Assembly: GCA_013140405.1 (NCBI GenBank)
Contig: JABFSV010000490.1
Coordinates: 1 to 15,309 of the forward strand
DNA length: 15,309 bases
From: Methyloglobulus sp.
Lineage (GTDB): Bacteria > Pseudomonadota > Gammaproteobacteria > Methylococcales > Methylomonadaceae
Direction: 5' to 3'
The notes under the pieces were generated by a model that was given only the letters and a program-made list of their open reading frames with translations, was not told the DNA's origin and did no database searches. The translations under genes and the position numbers were made by a program. This document shows, piece after piece, positions 4,932-12,389 of the stretch; within the stretch, counting starts at the first letter, position 1, and each line of letters begins with the position of its first letter.

Positions 4932-7671
4932 AAAATTTAGCGGTAATCCCTGCCGGAATGACGGCATTGGTTTAAGTTTAAAAGCCCTAACCGCCGCCGC
5001 CCTCATCCTGCCCGGCCTATTCCATCCCGCAGCGCAAGCCGCCGAGGACGACGAGGTGGATTTCCAATACAGCCATTACCAGGAAGGCAAGCGCGATATT
5101 CTGGAAAGCGAGACAACAAGAAAAAACAATGCCAATCCCATCGAAGTGGAAAGCATTCATGGTGGCGCAAAAATTAGCCTGACTGACCGCATCAAGTTTG
5201 CCTTTAATTACACCCAAGATACTTGGGGCGGAGCTACTCCAATTGATTCTGGGCCTTTTGTCGCCGGAGCGAATGGTGCTATAAAAACCATAGGAATCGA
5301 GGAGATTGACAGTATTGGTGCGGCAAGTCCACTTATTAGCCATCGCGTTTTTTTCGACAAAAACCTGACCCCGTATAAGCAAATCTTAAAAGATGGTCAG
5401 TTCATCCACGTACCGGATAAACGCATCGTACACACTCTGGCTATCGCCTCGCCAGAAACTCGTAAGCAAGGCGATTTCAAGCTGGGTTATGAATGGGACA
5501 ATGCAGCAATAGATATTGGCGGTGGCATTTCCTTGGAAGACGATTATGAGTCCCGTTTCGGCAACCTAAACGGACGGCTGGATTTTAACGAGAAGCAGAC
5601 TACGGTCAACTTGGGCTTGAGCTATACCAATAGTGATATCGACGCAATTCTGGATCATGACATTGGGTCGTATGGTAATGAGAGTAATTTCAATCAATAC
5701 ATACAAGTTATTGATGAGGAAACCAATACAAAAAAAATAATCGGTAATCGCCAGGATTGGGGGGCTAACCTAGGTTTGACCCAGGTTTTAAATAAGAGCG
5801 CCAGCCTTAATGCAGGGATGAGCTACACCCGCAGCACAGGTATGTTGGAAAACCCGTACAAACGGGTGGAATATTTTTTTATCGACCCCGACCAAACACC
5901 CAATAGCGAAGGTTTGCTACAGGGTGGTTCAAACGCTTATATCGAACAACGCCCACATGAACGCAACCAATGGAACTGGAATTTAGGGTACAGCCAGTAT
6001 GTGCAGCCCCTGGATGCCGCGCTGCATGTTAATTATCAATTTTTTCATGACGACTGGGGCATCAACGCCCATACCTTTGAGGGCGATTGGGTGCAACCTT
6101 TAGGCGCAGGCTGGACGGTCACGCCCCGCATCCGTTATTACTCGCAGGAAGCGGCGGATTTCTACCAGCCTTATTTTTTCTCTTTCAATAAACGGCCATC
6201 CCAGAGAGATGAATTTGATCCTGCCTTGCTTCAGCAGAATTATTCCAGCGACCAACGCTTATCTGGTTTCGGCACGTTAAGCGGCGGCGTGACTGTCGCC
6301 AAGCAATTTGCCAAAGGCTTGAGTCTGGAAGCTGGGTTTGAATACTACACTCACCAAGGCGGTTTAAAGATTGGCGGTGGCGGGGAGCAAGATTTTGCCG
6401 ATTTTGACTATTGGACAGCTAATGCAGCATTAAAAATTAATCTGGCGGCATTGGGGCGAGGCGCTTCGGGCAGTGATGGCGGCAATTTCCATAATCACCA
6501 TACCAGCCATGCCAATGCCCCTGCTGGAGTAATGGTTGCCCATACCTTGGATAAGGCTGGGGACATCATGCTCGGCTACCGTTATATGTGGAACAACCAA
6601 GACGGCAACATGCTTCACCAGGATAGCGCGGTCAGCCTTGCCAATCTGCAAAATAAAGGCTGCTTCAGTGGTCAAGGCCACTTTAATACGTGTTTAGCCG
6701 CCCCAAAGAGCATGGCGATGCACATGCATATGTTGGATTTGATGGTTGCGCCCACCGACTGGCTGACCTTGATGTTGATGTCCCAGTTTGTCAATATGGA
6801 CATGAGCTTGCGCGGGACTCCTGCATTCACTGGTGGTGGTAATCTCGCCCATCACATCGCAAACGGCCACGAGACCGGCGGTATCGGCGACACTGGGATG
6901 TACGGCTTGTTCAAGCTGTGGGATAACCCTAGCCATAAGGTTAACCTGGGGCTAGGTTTTAGTGCGCCAACGGGGGATGTCGATATCCAGCTGCGCCGCG
7001 CACACCACCAAGACGGCGGTTTTGTCCATTACAACATGCAATTAGGCAGCGGTACCTGGGATTTCAAGCCCAGCCTGACCTACACTGGAAAAGCGGACAA
7101 GTTCTCCTGGGGTGCACAGGTAAGCGGGACAAAGCGTATGGAAAGCCGCAACAAATCCGGCTTTGCCTTGGGCGATATGTTCCAGGGGACAGCCTGGGGC
7201 GGTTACGACCTGACCAACTGGCTATCGGCCTCCGTGCGTGGCGTATACACTTGGCAAGGCCGAACCAAAGGCGAGTATCCCAGAAATAAGATCGACTTTG
7301 TGCCGACCCCTGAAACTGAAGCCTGCCCTAACGAGAGTTTCATAATAGACGACGGCAATGGCAATATCTCCTTCGACCAAGCGGGCTTTAACCAGTGCAT
7401 TGTGGAAATACGGAACGCGAACAAAGAAGGCTTAAAGTCTGCGATTTATACCGACGATGCCGCTTACCGCTCCAATCCCGCCGACTTGGCCAGCAATTCC
7501 GGTGGTCAATATGTGGATTTAGGCTTGGGGCTAAACGTTAACATCCCCGATGGCGCATTCGCGGGCAATCGCCTAGCCTTCGAATGGCTGCAACCCGTTT
7601 ATACCCGCCAAACGGGCTATCAACTAGACCGCGACGGGGCGTTGTCGTTTACTTGGAGTTATGGGTTTTAA
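4918..7671 (+). CDS. DUF3570-like/transporter-like fused outer-membrane barrel protein, copy 2
   Basis: The protein has about 917 residues from the coupled GTG, with the shortest leader of the three. Residues 1-21 are basic and include a repeat-like stretch. The signal core is about 19-41, ending AAQA, followed by AEDDEVDFQYSHYQEG. The first barrel runs to about residue 512. The linker (~515-535) has the sequence HNHHTSH, and the second barrel follows to the C-terminal WSYGF. The Met/His strand is MAMHMHMLDLM. Cys582 and Cys592 occupy the position of the conserved pair, with wider spacing. This copy alone has a long insertion near the C-terminus, after KGEYPRNK, with two more Cys (ACPNES, FNQCIVE). 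The last 57 bases of sequence from 7627 are identical to copy 1, suggesting recent duplication or gene conversion. Confidence 0.86.
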   Translation: MGVIKKFSGNPCRNDGIGLSLKALTAAALILPGLFHPAAQAAEDDEVDFQYSHYQEGKRDILESETTRKNNANPIEVESIHGGAKISLTDRIKFAFNYTQDTWGGATPIDSGPFVAGANGAIKTIGIEEIDSIGAASPLISHRVFFDKNLTPYKQILKDGQFIHVPDKRIVHTLAIASPETRKQGDFKLGYEWDNAAIDIGGGISLEDDYESRFGNLNGRLDFNEKQTTVNLGLSYTNSDIDAILDHDIGSYGNESNFNQYIQVIDEETNTKKIIGNRQDWGANLGLTQVLNKSASLNAGMSYTRSTGMLENPYKRVEYFFIDPDQTPNSEGLLQGGSNAYIEQRPHERNQWNWNLGYSQYVQPLDAALHVNYQFFHDDWGINAHTFEGDWVQPLGAGWTVTPRIRYYSQEAADFYQPYFFSFNKRPSQRDEFDPALLQQNYSSDQRLSGFGTLSGGVTVAKQFAKGLSLEAGFEYYTHQGGLKIGGGGEQDFADFDYWTANAALKINLAALGRGASGSDGGNFHNHHTSHANAPAGVMVAHTLDKAGDIMLGYRYMWNNQDGNMLHQDSAVSLANLQNKGCFSGQGHFNTCLAAPKSMAMHMHMLDLMVAPTDWLTLMLMSQFVNMDMSLRGTPAFTGGGNLAHHIANGHETGGIGDTGMYGLFKLWDNPSHKVNLGLGFSAPTGDVDIQLRRAHHQDGGFVHYNMQLGSGTWDFKPSLTYTGKADKFSWGAQVSGTKRMESRNKSGFALGDMFQGTAWGGYDLTNWLSASVRGVYTWQGRTKGEYPRNKIDFVPTPETEACPNESFIIDDGNGNISFDQAGFNQCIVEIRNANKEGLKSAIYTDDAAYRSNPADLASNSGGQYVDLGLGLNVNIPDGAFAGNRLAFEWLQPVYTRQTGYQLDRDGALSFTWSYGF
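4951..4966. repeat. short palindrome in the N-terminus of barrel gene 2
   Basis: TGCCG (4951-4955) and CGGCA (4962-4966) flank GAATGA. The sequence CCCTGCCGGAATGACGG resembles half of common 'GTCATTCCGGCAGGG' genomic repeats. It lies at the same place as the repeats in barrel genes 1 and 3, but it is short, so membership of a repeat family is uncertain. Confidence 0.35.
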
Positions 7672-7715
7672 CCTTTTCAACTCGATAATTACTTTCAACT
7701 TTCTGGATTAAGTCA
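7627..7715 (+). repeat. direct repeat, 3' end and flank of barrel gene 2
   Basis: This is the partner of 4612-4700: 57 bases are identical, followed by 32 nearly identical bases. The homology ends exactly where the palindrome at 7716 begins, suggesting that the palindrome was inserted there or marks a rearrangement boundary. Confidence 0.85.
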
Positions 7716-7742
7716 TGTAGGGTGCGTACAACGCACCCTACA
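7716..7742. repeat. perfect 12-bp palindromic repeat between cassettes 2 and 3
   Basis: TGTAGGGTGCGT (7716-7727) and ACGCACCCTACA (7731-7742) are perfect inverted complements around a 3-base loop. The 'GTAGGGTGCG' palindrome is a familiar dispersed element in many bacterial genomes. With the following AATTT it could also act as a terminator between cassettes 2 and 3. Confidence 0.7.
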
Positions 7743-7766
7743 AATTTAGCCTGTCGAAAGGCGGCC

Positions 7767-7819
7767 TGTACTTCGACGACCATCGGAAGTCCCTGTGGGA
7801 CAAGCTCAGTACGAACGGT
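7767..7819. repeat. interspersed repeat copy upstream of cassette 3
   Basis: It aligns without gaps with 1871-1923 at about 43 of 53 positions and shares the core CAAGCTCAGTACGAAC. It is intergenic, 38 bases before the lipoprotein 3 start. A related inverted fragment, CCTGTCGAA, lies at 7750-7758. Confidence 0.65.
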
Positions 7820-7857
7820 TTAAACAGTAAAAGGCAGAATCAATAACAAGGAGCGAA

Positions 7858-8082
7858 ATGAGCCTAAATGAACTAACCATAAAAATACTACTGACCACAA
7901 CAGTCATTTGGCTAATCGCTTGCACCCCCGTGCAACCCTGGGAGCGTGGCAATTTTGCTAAACCGCAGATGGCTTTAGACCCGTATCCGCTGCAAAGTGC
8001 ATTACGGGCACATAACTACGGCAGCCGTGAAGCGGCGGCGGGCGGCAATGCGGCGCAAGGGGGTGGTTGTGGGTGTTATTAA
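7858..8082 (+). CDS. DUF4266-like lipoprotein, copy 3
   Basis: The protein has 74 residues, with ribosome-binding site AAGGAG (7848-7853) four bases before ATG, the best of the three lipoprotein starts. A 21-residue signal ends in lipobox LIAC. The mature peptide begins CTPVQPWERGNF and is identical to copies 1 and 2 except Thr at the second position and Phe for Leu at position 12, ending in GGGCGCY. The signal peptide shares little with the other two copies, while the mature part is almost frozen. It lies 186 bases after barrel 2, across repeat-rich DNA, so it may have its own promoter; none is convincing by eye. Confidence 0.9.
   Translation: MSLNELTIKILLTTTVIWLIACTPVQPWERGNFAKPQMALDPYPLQSALRAHNYGSREAAAGGNAAQGGGCGCY
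8057..8071 (+). promoter_or_regulatory. embedded ribosome-binding site and GTG start of barrel gene 3
   Basis: AAGGGGG (8057-8063), a 5-base spacer and GTG (8069-8071) repeat the layout of cassettes 1 and 2. The 26 bases 8057-8082 are identical to 4906-4931. In-frame ATGs at 8120 and 8153 are alternatives, but they lie inside the repeat and lack the conserved context. Confidence 0.6.
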
Positions 8083-11011
8083 GCGCATCAAACCCAATGC
8101 TGTAACCCCCTTCTCCTTAATGTACCCAAAGGGCGTAAAGGAGAAGGCTGGGATGAGGGGGGGTAAAAGCCTCCCTCACCCTAGACCTCTCCCAAAGGGA
8201 GAGAGAACTGTTCGTTTTTCTCCAACAGAAGTCGGCGTTTTTAAGGCCCACTTATCCCTTCGCGTATTAACCGCCGCCGCCCTGATCTTACCCGGTCTGC
8301 TGCAACCCCCTGCTCAGGCTGCCGATGATGACGAAGTGGCTTTCCAATATAGCCACTACCAGGAAGGCAGACGTGAGATGTTTGGTTCGGTCAGCCAATT
8401 CAATCCGATTGAAGTGGAAAGTGTGCATGGCGGTGGTAAATTCACCTTAACCGACCGAGTCAAGTTTGCTTTTAATTACACCCAAGATACGTGGGGCGGG
8501 GCGACACCTATTGCCACCTTGCCGCAAGCGTTTAACGGTAATCATGATGTGATTGATTACTCAATTAGCCCCGATACTAAAGTGGGGGCATCACCTTATT
8601 TGTCACCAGGTTCTGTATTATTTGACAAAAACCTTCATCCTGTTCAACGGATAAACGACCCGAATGGCATTGGCGAGTTTAACGGTGCATTCTTCCGAAG
8701 AAACAATCAACTAGTCCATACTTTGTCGATGGCTTCGCCAGAAGTCAGGAAACAAGGCGATTTTAAACTGGGTTACGAATGGGACGAATCTGCCCTGGAT
8801 ATTGGTGGTGGGGTTTCGATTGAAGACGATTATGAGTCCCGGTTTGGCAATATCAATACACGCTGGGATTTTAACCAGAAACAAACGACCTTGAATGTGG
8901 GCTTAAGTTATACCCATAGCAGCATCCATAGCATTCTCGATCATGATGCCTGGCCGTATTTTCACAAGGACGAAAAGTACGACAATCTGACAATTTTAGA
9001 AGAGAACGGCGGCACTCATTTGATTTCAGGAACAAAGCAAGATTGGTCGGCACAAATGGGGTTAACGCAAGTCCTCAATAAAAACGCGGTGTTGGAAGCC
9101 AGTTTGGGTTACACCCGCAGCGCCGGTTATATGGAGAACCCTTACAAGGCGGTTAATGTCGCTTTTATTGACCCCACCGCGCAAGACCCTAATTCTTCTT
9201 GTCCCGAAGCGGCTATTGATTTGGTTTGCGGCAATATAAACGCAGTAATGGAACAACGCCCTGATGAGCGCAACCAGTGGTTGGGTGGGCTACGTTATGT
9301 GCAGCATATTGAACCCTTGGATGCCGCCACGCACTTGGGTTACCGGGTATTTAGCGACGATTGGGGCATTACCTCGCATACCTTAGATGCCGATTGGGTG
9401 CAACCGATGGGGCAGGGTTGGACAATTACGCCACGGGTTCGTTACTATTCACAAGATGCCGCCGACTTTTACACGCCCTACCTCTTTTCCCCTCAAGGGG
9501 AACACAGCAATGTCATTGACGACAAAGGCAGGCAGGTCATGCTCGACAACGACAGTTTCGACCCTGAAAAAGCTCCGCACTATTTTTTCGACCCTAATAC
9601 AGGGCAGTATTTTGACGAACAAAATAATGACGTTACGGATGCCGCCAATAATGGCGAGTTGACATTGTTCAACCAAACCCAACTATTTGACAGGAAAAAA
9701 CTGCCCCAACATTTCAGCAGTGACCATCGCCTATCCGGCTATGGCGCATTAAGCGGCGGCGTTACCTTAAGCAAACAGTTTGCCAAAGGCATCTCATTAG
9801 ATTTGGATTTTGAATATTACACCCACCAAGGTTCGTTGAAAATCGGCGGCGGTGGTGAAGGCAGTTTTGCCGATTTCGATTATTGGACAGTTAACGCAGC
9901 ACTGAAAGTCGATCTGGCTGCCTTAGCGTTCAGTAGTGGACACAAGCAGCCGCATCAGGCACACCATCACCCAGGACATGCGCCAGCCGGCGTTATGTTC
10001 GACCACATGCTGCCCAAGGCTGGCGACATGATGGTGGGTTACCGTTACCAATGGAGCAGCCAAGGCGGTGCTATGTTAAATGGCCTTAATGCGGTTGATA
10101 ATCCCTCTATCATTGCTGGCGGTTGTTCGGGCAATCCCTGTTATATGACACCAGATAGCATGGCGATGCACATGCACATGCTGGATTTGATGGTCGCCCC
10201 CACCGACTGGTTAACGTTGATGTTAATGCCGCAATTCATGGATATGAACATGTCTTTGCGCGGACTCTCGACCGAAGTTATTAATTTAGGCAACCTCAAT
10301 GGACACTACGGCCATCATGTACAGAACGGCCATGAGACGGGTGGTATTGGTGATTTAGGCATGTATGCGCTATTTAAAGTGTTGGATGGCAATAGCCATC
10401 ATCTGCAGGTAACGGCTGGGTTTAGTGCGCCTACTGGTGATGTGGATATCCAAATGCGCCGTAATCACCAAACCGACGGTGGTTTTATCCATTACGGTAT
10501 GCAGCTGGGTAGCGGCACGTGGGATTTTAAGCCCAGCATTACTTACAGTGGGCAAATCGAGCAAGTTTCCTGGGGCGCACAAGCCAGCGGTACGTTACGG
10601 ATGGAAGACCAGAACAAATCCGGTTATAAGCTGGGCGATATTTTCCAGGCTACCGCGTGGGGCGGTTACAACTTGACACCGTGGCTTACCGCTTCCGTGC
10701 GCGGTGTGTACACCACACAAGGCGGGATTGAGGGTGAATACCCTGGCGCACATTCCGATTCAGCCAATCTTTTTATTAACGCCGACGGCAGTCCGACCAG
10801 CATCCTAAAATTTGGCCCGATGGATTACTCACAAAACTACGGTGGCAAATACGGGGATGTCGGCTTTGGCCTGAGCGCGTCCGTACCATCTGGGAACTTT
10901 GCTGGCAACGGTGTGAGCGTGGAATGGTTGCAACCCGTGTACACCAATGTCAATGGTTACCAGCTTGGCCGTGACGGGACGCTATCGTTTACCTGGAGCT
11001 ATGGGTTTTAG
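8069..11011 (+). CDS. DUF3570-like/transporter-like fused outer-membrane barrel protein, copy 3
   Basis: The protein has about 980 residues from the coupled GTG, the longest and most diverged copy. Residues ~8-60 are a repeat-derived insert containing SLPHPRPLPKGER, a known signature of translated interspersed repeats. The signal core is at ~62-84 (ending PPAQA), followed by ADDDEVAFQYSHYQEG. The N-terminal barrel carries a large loop unique to this copy, just before FSSDHRLSGYG and rich in Asp/Asn. The linker (~622-641) has HKQPHQAHHH. The second barrel contains the Met/His strand MAMHMHMLDLM, HETGGIGDLGMYALFK and GSGTWDFKPSITYSG, and ends WSYGF. The conserved Cys pair is Cys686 and Cys691; another pair lies in an N-terminal-barrel loop (SSCPEA, DLVCGN). 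Its role is presumably the same as copies 1 and 2, with a different ligand or surface. Confidence 0.86.
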   Translation: MGVIKRIKPNAVTPFSLMYPKGVKEKAGMRGGKSLPHPRPLPKGERTVRFSPTEVGVFKAHLSLRVLTAAALILPGLLQPPAQAADDDEVAFQYSHYQEGRREMFGSVSQFNPIEVESVHGGGKFTLTDRVKFAFNYTQDTWGGATPIATLPQAFNGNHDVIDYSISPDTKVGASPYLSPGSVLFDKNLHPVQRINDPNGIGEFNGAFFRRNNQLVHTLSMASPEVRKQGDFKLGYEWDESALDIGGGVSIEDDYESRFGNINTRWDFNQKQTTLNVGLSYTHSSIHSILDHDAWPYFHKDEKYDNLTILEENGGTHLISGTKQDWSAQMGLTQVLNKNAVLEASLGYTRSAGYMENPYKAVNVAFIDPTAQDPNSSCPEAAIDLVCGNINAVMEQRPDERNQWLGGLRYVQHIEPLDAATHLGYRVFSDDWGITSHTLDADWVQPMGQGWTITPRVRYYSQDAADFYTPYLFSPQGEHSNVIDDKGRQVMLDNDSFDPEKAPHYFFDPNTGQYFDEQNNDVTDAANNGELTLFNQTQLFDRKKLPQHFSSDHRLSGYGALSGGVTLSKQFAKGISLDLDFEYYTHQGSLKIGGGGEGSFADFDYWTVNAALKVDLAALAFSSGHKQPHQAHHHPGHAPAGVMFDHMLPKAGDMMVGYRYQWSSQGGAMLNGLNAVDNPSIIAGGCSGNPCYMTPDSMAMHMHMLDLMVAPTDWLTLMLMPQFMDMNMSLRGLSTEVINLGNLNGHYGHHVQNGHETGGIGDLGMYALFKVLDGNSHHLQVTAGFSAPTGDVDIQMRRNHQTDGGFIHYGMQLGSGTWDFKPSITYSGQIEQVSWGAQASGTLRMEDQNKSGYKLGDIFQATAWGGYNLTPWLTASVRGVYTTQGGIEGEYPGAHSDSANLFINADGSPTSILKFGPMDYSQNYGGKYGDVGFGLSASVPSGNFAGNGVSVEWLQPVYTNVNGYQLGRDGTLSFTWSYGF
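8109..8203. repeat. double-hairpin interspersed repeat inside barrel gene 3
   Basis: There are two palindromes: CCTTCTCCTT (8109-8118) with AAGGAGAAGG (8138-8147), and CTCTCCC (8187-8193) with GGGAGAG (8197-8203) around AAA. The second unit, CCCTCACCCTAGACCTCTCC, is a familiar genome-wide repeat. Here it is read in frame as part of the protein leader. Confidence 0.7.
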
Positions 11012-11043
11012 GTGTCAAAGGCTGTCATGCTGGGGTTTATTAA

Positions 11044-11124
11044 TTTTGGTAGTGGGTGGGGCGACAAACCTTACCCTCTGCACCCACGGGGCATAAAGGG
11101 CATAAAAGGTTTGTCGCTCCAAAA
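11044..11124. repeat. large palindromic element after cassette 3
   Basis: GCGACAAACCTT (11061-11072) and AAGGTTTGTCGC (11106-11117) are perfect 12-bp inverted complements. Outside them, TTTTGG (11044-11049) faces CCAAAA (11119-11124). An alternative stem joins GTGGGTG (11052-11058) and CACCCAC (11081-11087). It could be a miniature mobile-type repeat or a bidirectional terminator between the convergent barrel 3 and epmB genes; no T-run supports the latter directly. Confidence 0.6.
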
Positions 11125-11294
11125 TACACGTGAAGCATAGGCATATTAAGTCGACAAGTTCATCAAAAAATACAGATTTAACCCACTACTGTTAATTTTT
11201 TTCGGCTTTTGGAAGCTACATTACGCAACATGCCGGCTGGGAAAGGTGGAAAAAAAGATAGTTTTGGGCGGTTACTGATAACTGAAAGTGATTG
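11125..11294. other. convergent spacer without recognised features
   Basis: This AT-rich stretch lies between the palindromic element and the epmB stop. It contains a T7 run at 11197-11203 and an A7 run near 11252-11258, but no stem next to either. I see no gene or RNA here. Confidence 0.4.
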
Positions 11295-12305
11295 TCACAA
11301 AAGGTATTGTTTGGATGCAGCCCCAGCTTGTTCTTTAACTAACTTTGGCACTAGATAGCCTGGCAGTGTATTTTGCACTTGCTCGACCAGTATCTTCGCC
11401 TCAATTTCGGATACTTCAAAATGCCCTGTTCCCGTGGCCTTATCCAATAAATGTAGGTAGTAGGGGATGATGCCAACAGCTAATAGTTTTTCGCTCAGAT
11501 CGCATAGTATTGCCGCATTGTCATTAACGCCTTTAAGTAACACGGATTGATTGAATAGGGTAATGCCGCTATTTTTTAGTAAGTTGCATGCAGTAATGAC
11601 CCGTCCGTTTATCTCGTTAGCGTGGTTAGAATGGACGACGAGAATCATTTGTTTGCTGCAATTTGCCAAGATTTTGACCAATTCGTCAGTCACTCGTGCT
11701 GGCAAAACGATGGGTAGACGGCTGTGTATCCTGATTCGTTTGATATGGCCTATGGCTTCTATTTGCCGAATAAGGCTAGCTAACCGCGCATCGCTTAATA
11801 GCAAAGGATCGCCACCACTTAAGATAATTTCGGTAATTGTCGGATCGGATGTGATGTATTCGATAGCGCCGCTTTCCTGTTGTTTACTGAGTTGCAGGTC
11901 GTTATAAGGGAAGTTCCGGCGAAAACAATACCGACAATTAATGGCGCAACTGCCGGTGTTGATTAATAAAACCCGTCCCTGATATTTATGTAACACGCCA
12001 GGTTGCACGGCAGCTTGAATGTCGCCGACTGGGTCAAGGCTAAAGTTAGTGTAATCGACGAGTTCATCACGAATAGGCAACACCTGCCGCAATAAAGGGT
12101 CGTCAGGATTGCCTTTTTGCATGCTCGCGGCAAAACTCAGGGGAACTCGCATGGCAAATTGTTTGCTGGCGGCTTGTGAAATAGCTAATTCGTTAAGGGA
12201 TAATTCCAGATACTCGCATAAATCTTCAATGGTGGTGAAGGCTTCGGACAGTTGTAGTTGCCAGTTAAGGGCGAAATGGTGCGTTTCGGACAGTTGCTCT
12301 GGCAT
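11295..12305 (-). CDS. epmB: EF-P (R)-beta-lysylation enzyme EpmB (lysine 2,3-aminomutase)
   Basis: This radical-SAM, PLP-dependent enzyme converts (S)-alpha-lysine to (R)-beta-lysine for modification of elongation factor P. From ATG 12305 the protein has 336 residues, close to the E. coli enzyme. The iron-sulfur motif is CAINCRYCFRRNFPY (Cys120, 124, 127). Other conserved blocks are KGNPDDPLLRQVLP, PGVLHKY, SGGDPLL, IHSRLPIVLPARVT, NQSVLLKGVNDN, IPYYLHLLDK and GYLVPKLVKE. A TTG at 12335 extends the frame by ten residues, but neither start has a clear ribosome-binding site. I prefer ATG because the divergent -10 element at 12343-12352 would put the transcript start near 12336. It is divergent from efp, its substrate gene. 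Confidence 0.95.
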   Translation of the reverse strand: MPEQLSETHHFALNWQLQLSEAFTTIEDLCEYLELSLNELAISQAASKQFAMRVPLSFAASMQKGNPDDPLLRQVLPIRDELVDYTNFSLDPVGDIQAAVQPGVLHKYQGRVLLINTGSCAINCRYCFRRNFPYNDLQLSKQQESGAIEYITSDPTITEIILSGGDPLLLSDARLASLIRQIEAIGHIKRIRIHSRLPIVLPARVTDELVKILANCSKQMILVVHSNHANEINGRVITACNLLKNSGITLFNQSVLLKGVNDNAAILCDLSEKLLAVGIIPYYLHLLDKATGTGHFEVSEIEAKILVEQVQNTLPGYLVPKLVKEQAGAASKQYLL

Positions 12306-12342
12306 GTTGGGTGTATTTAGGTTTCTTGCAATCAAAGCGTCT

Positions 12343-12352
12343 ATTATATAAT
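12343..12352. promoter_or_regulatory. palindromic -10 element between epmB and efp
   Basis: ATTATATAAT is a perfect palindrome containing TATAAT on both strands (12347-12352 on plus, 12348-12343 on minus). On plus, TTGCAA at 12326-12331 is a possible -35 with a short 15-base spacer. On minus, the -35 region is weak. It could drive efp and epmB from one shared site. Confidence 0.5.
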
Positions 12353-12389
12353 GCTGCGATTTAGTTTATTGATTCGATTAGAGGATAGA

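Noticed and set aside
5017..5382. 121-codon minus-strand ORF
   Set aside because: It is opposite the signal peptide and first strands of barrel 2, which are conserved in the other copies. It is a shadow.
8109..8203. CRISPR-like repeats
   Set aside because: The repeats are palindromic single units without regular spacers or repeated direct copies; no array is present anywhere in the window.
11551..11907. 118-codon plus-strand ORF
   Set aside because: It is antisense to the epmB radical-SAM core, whose family identity is unambiguous.
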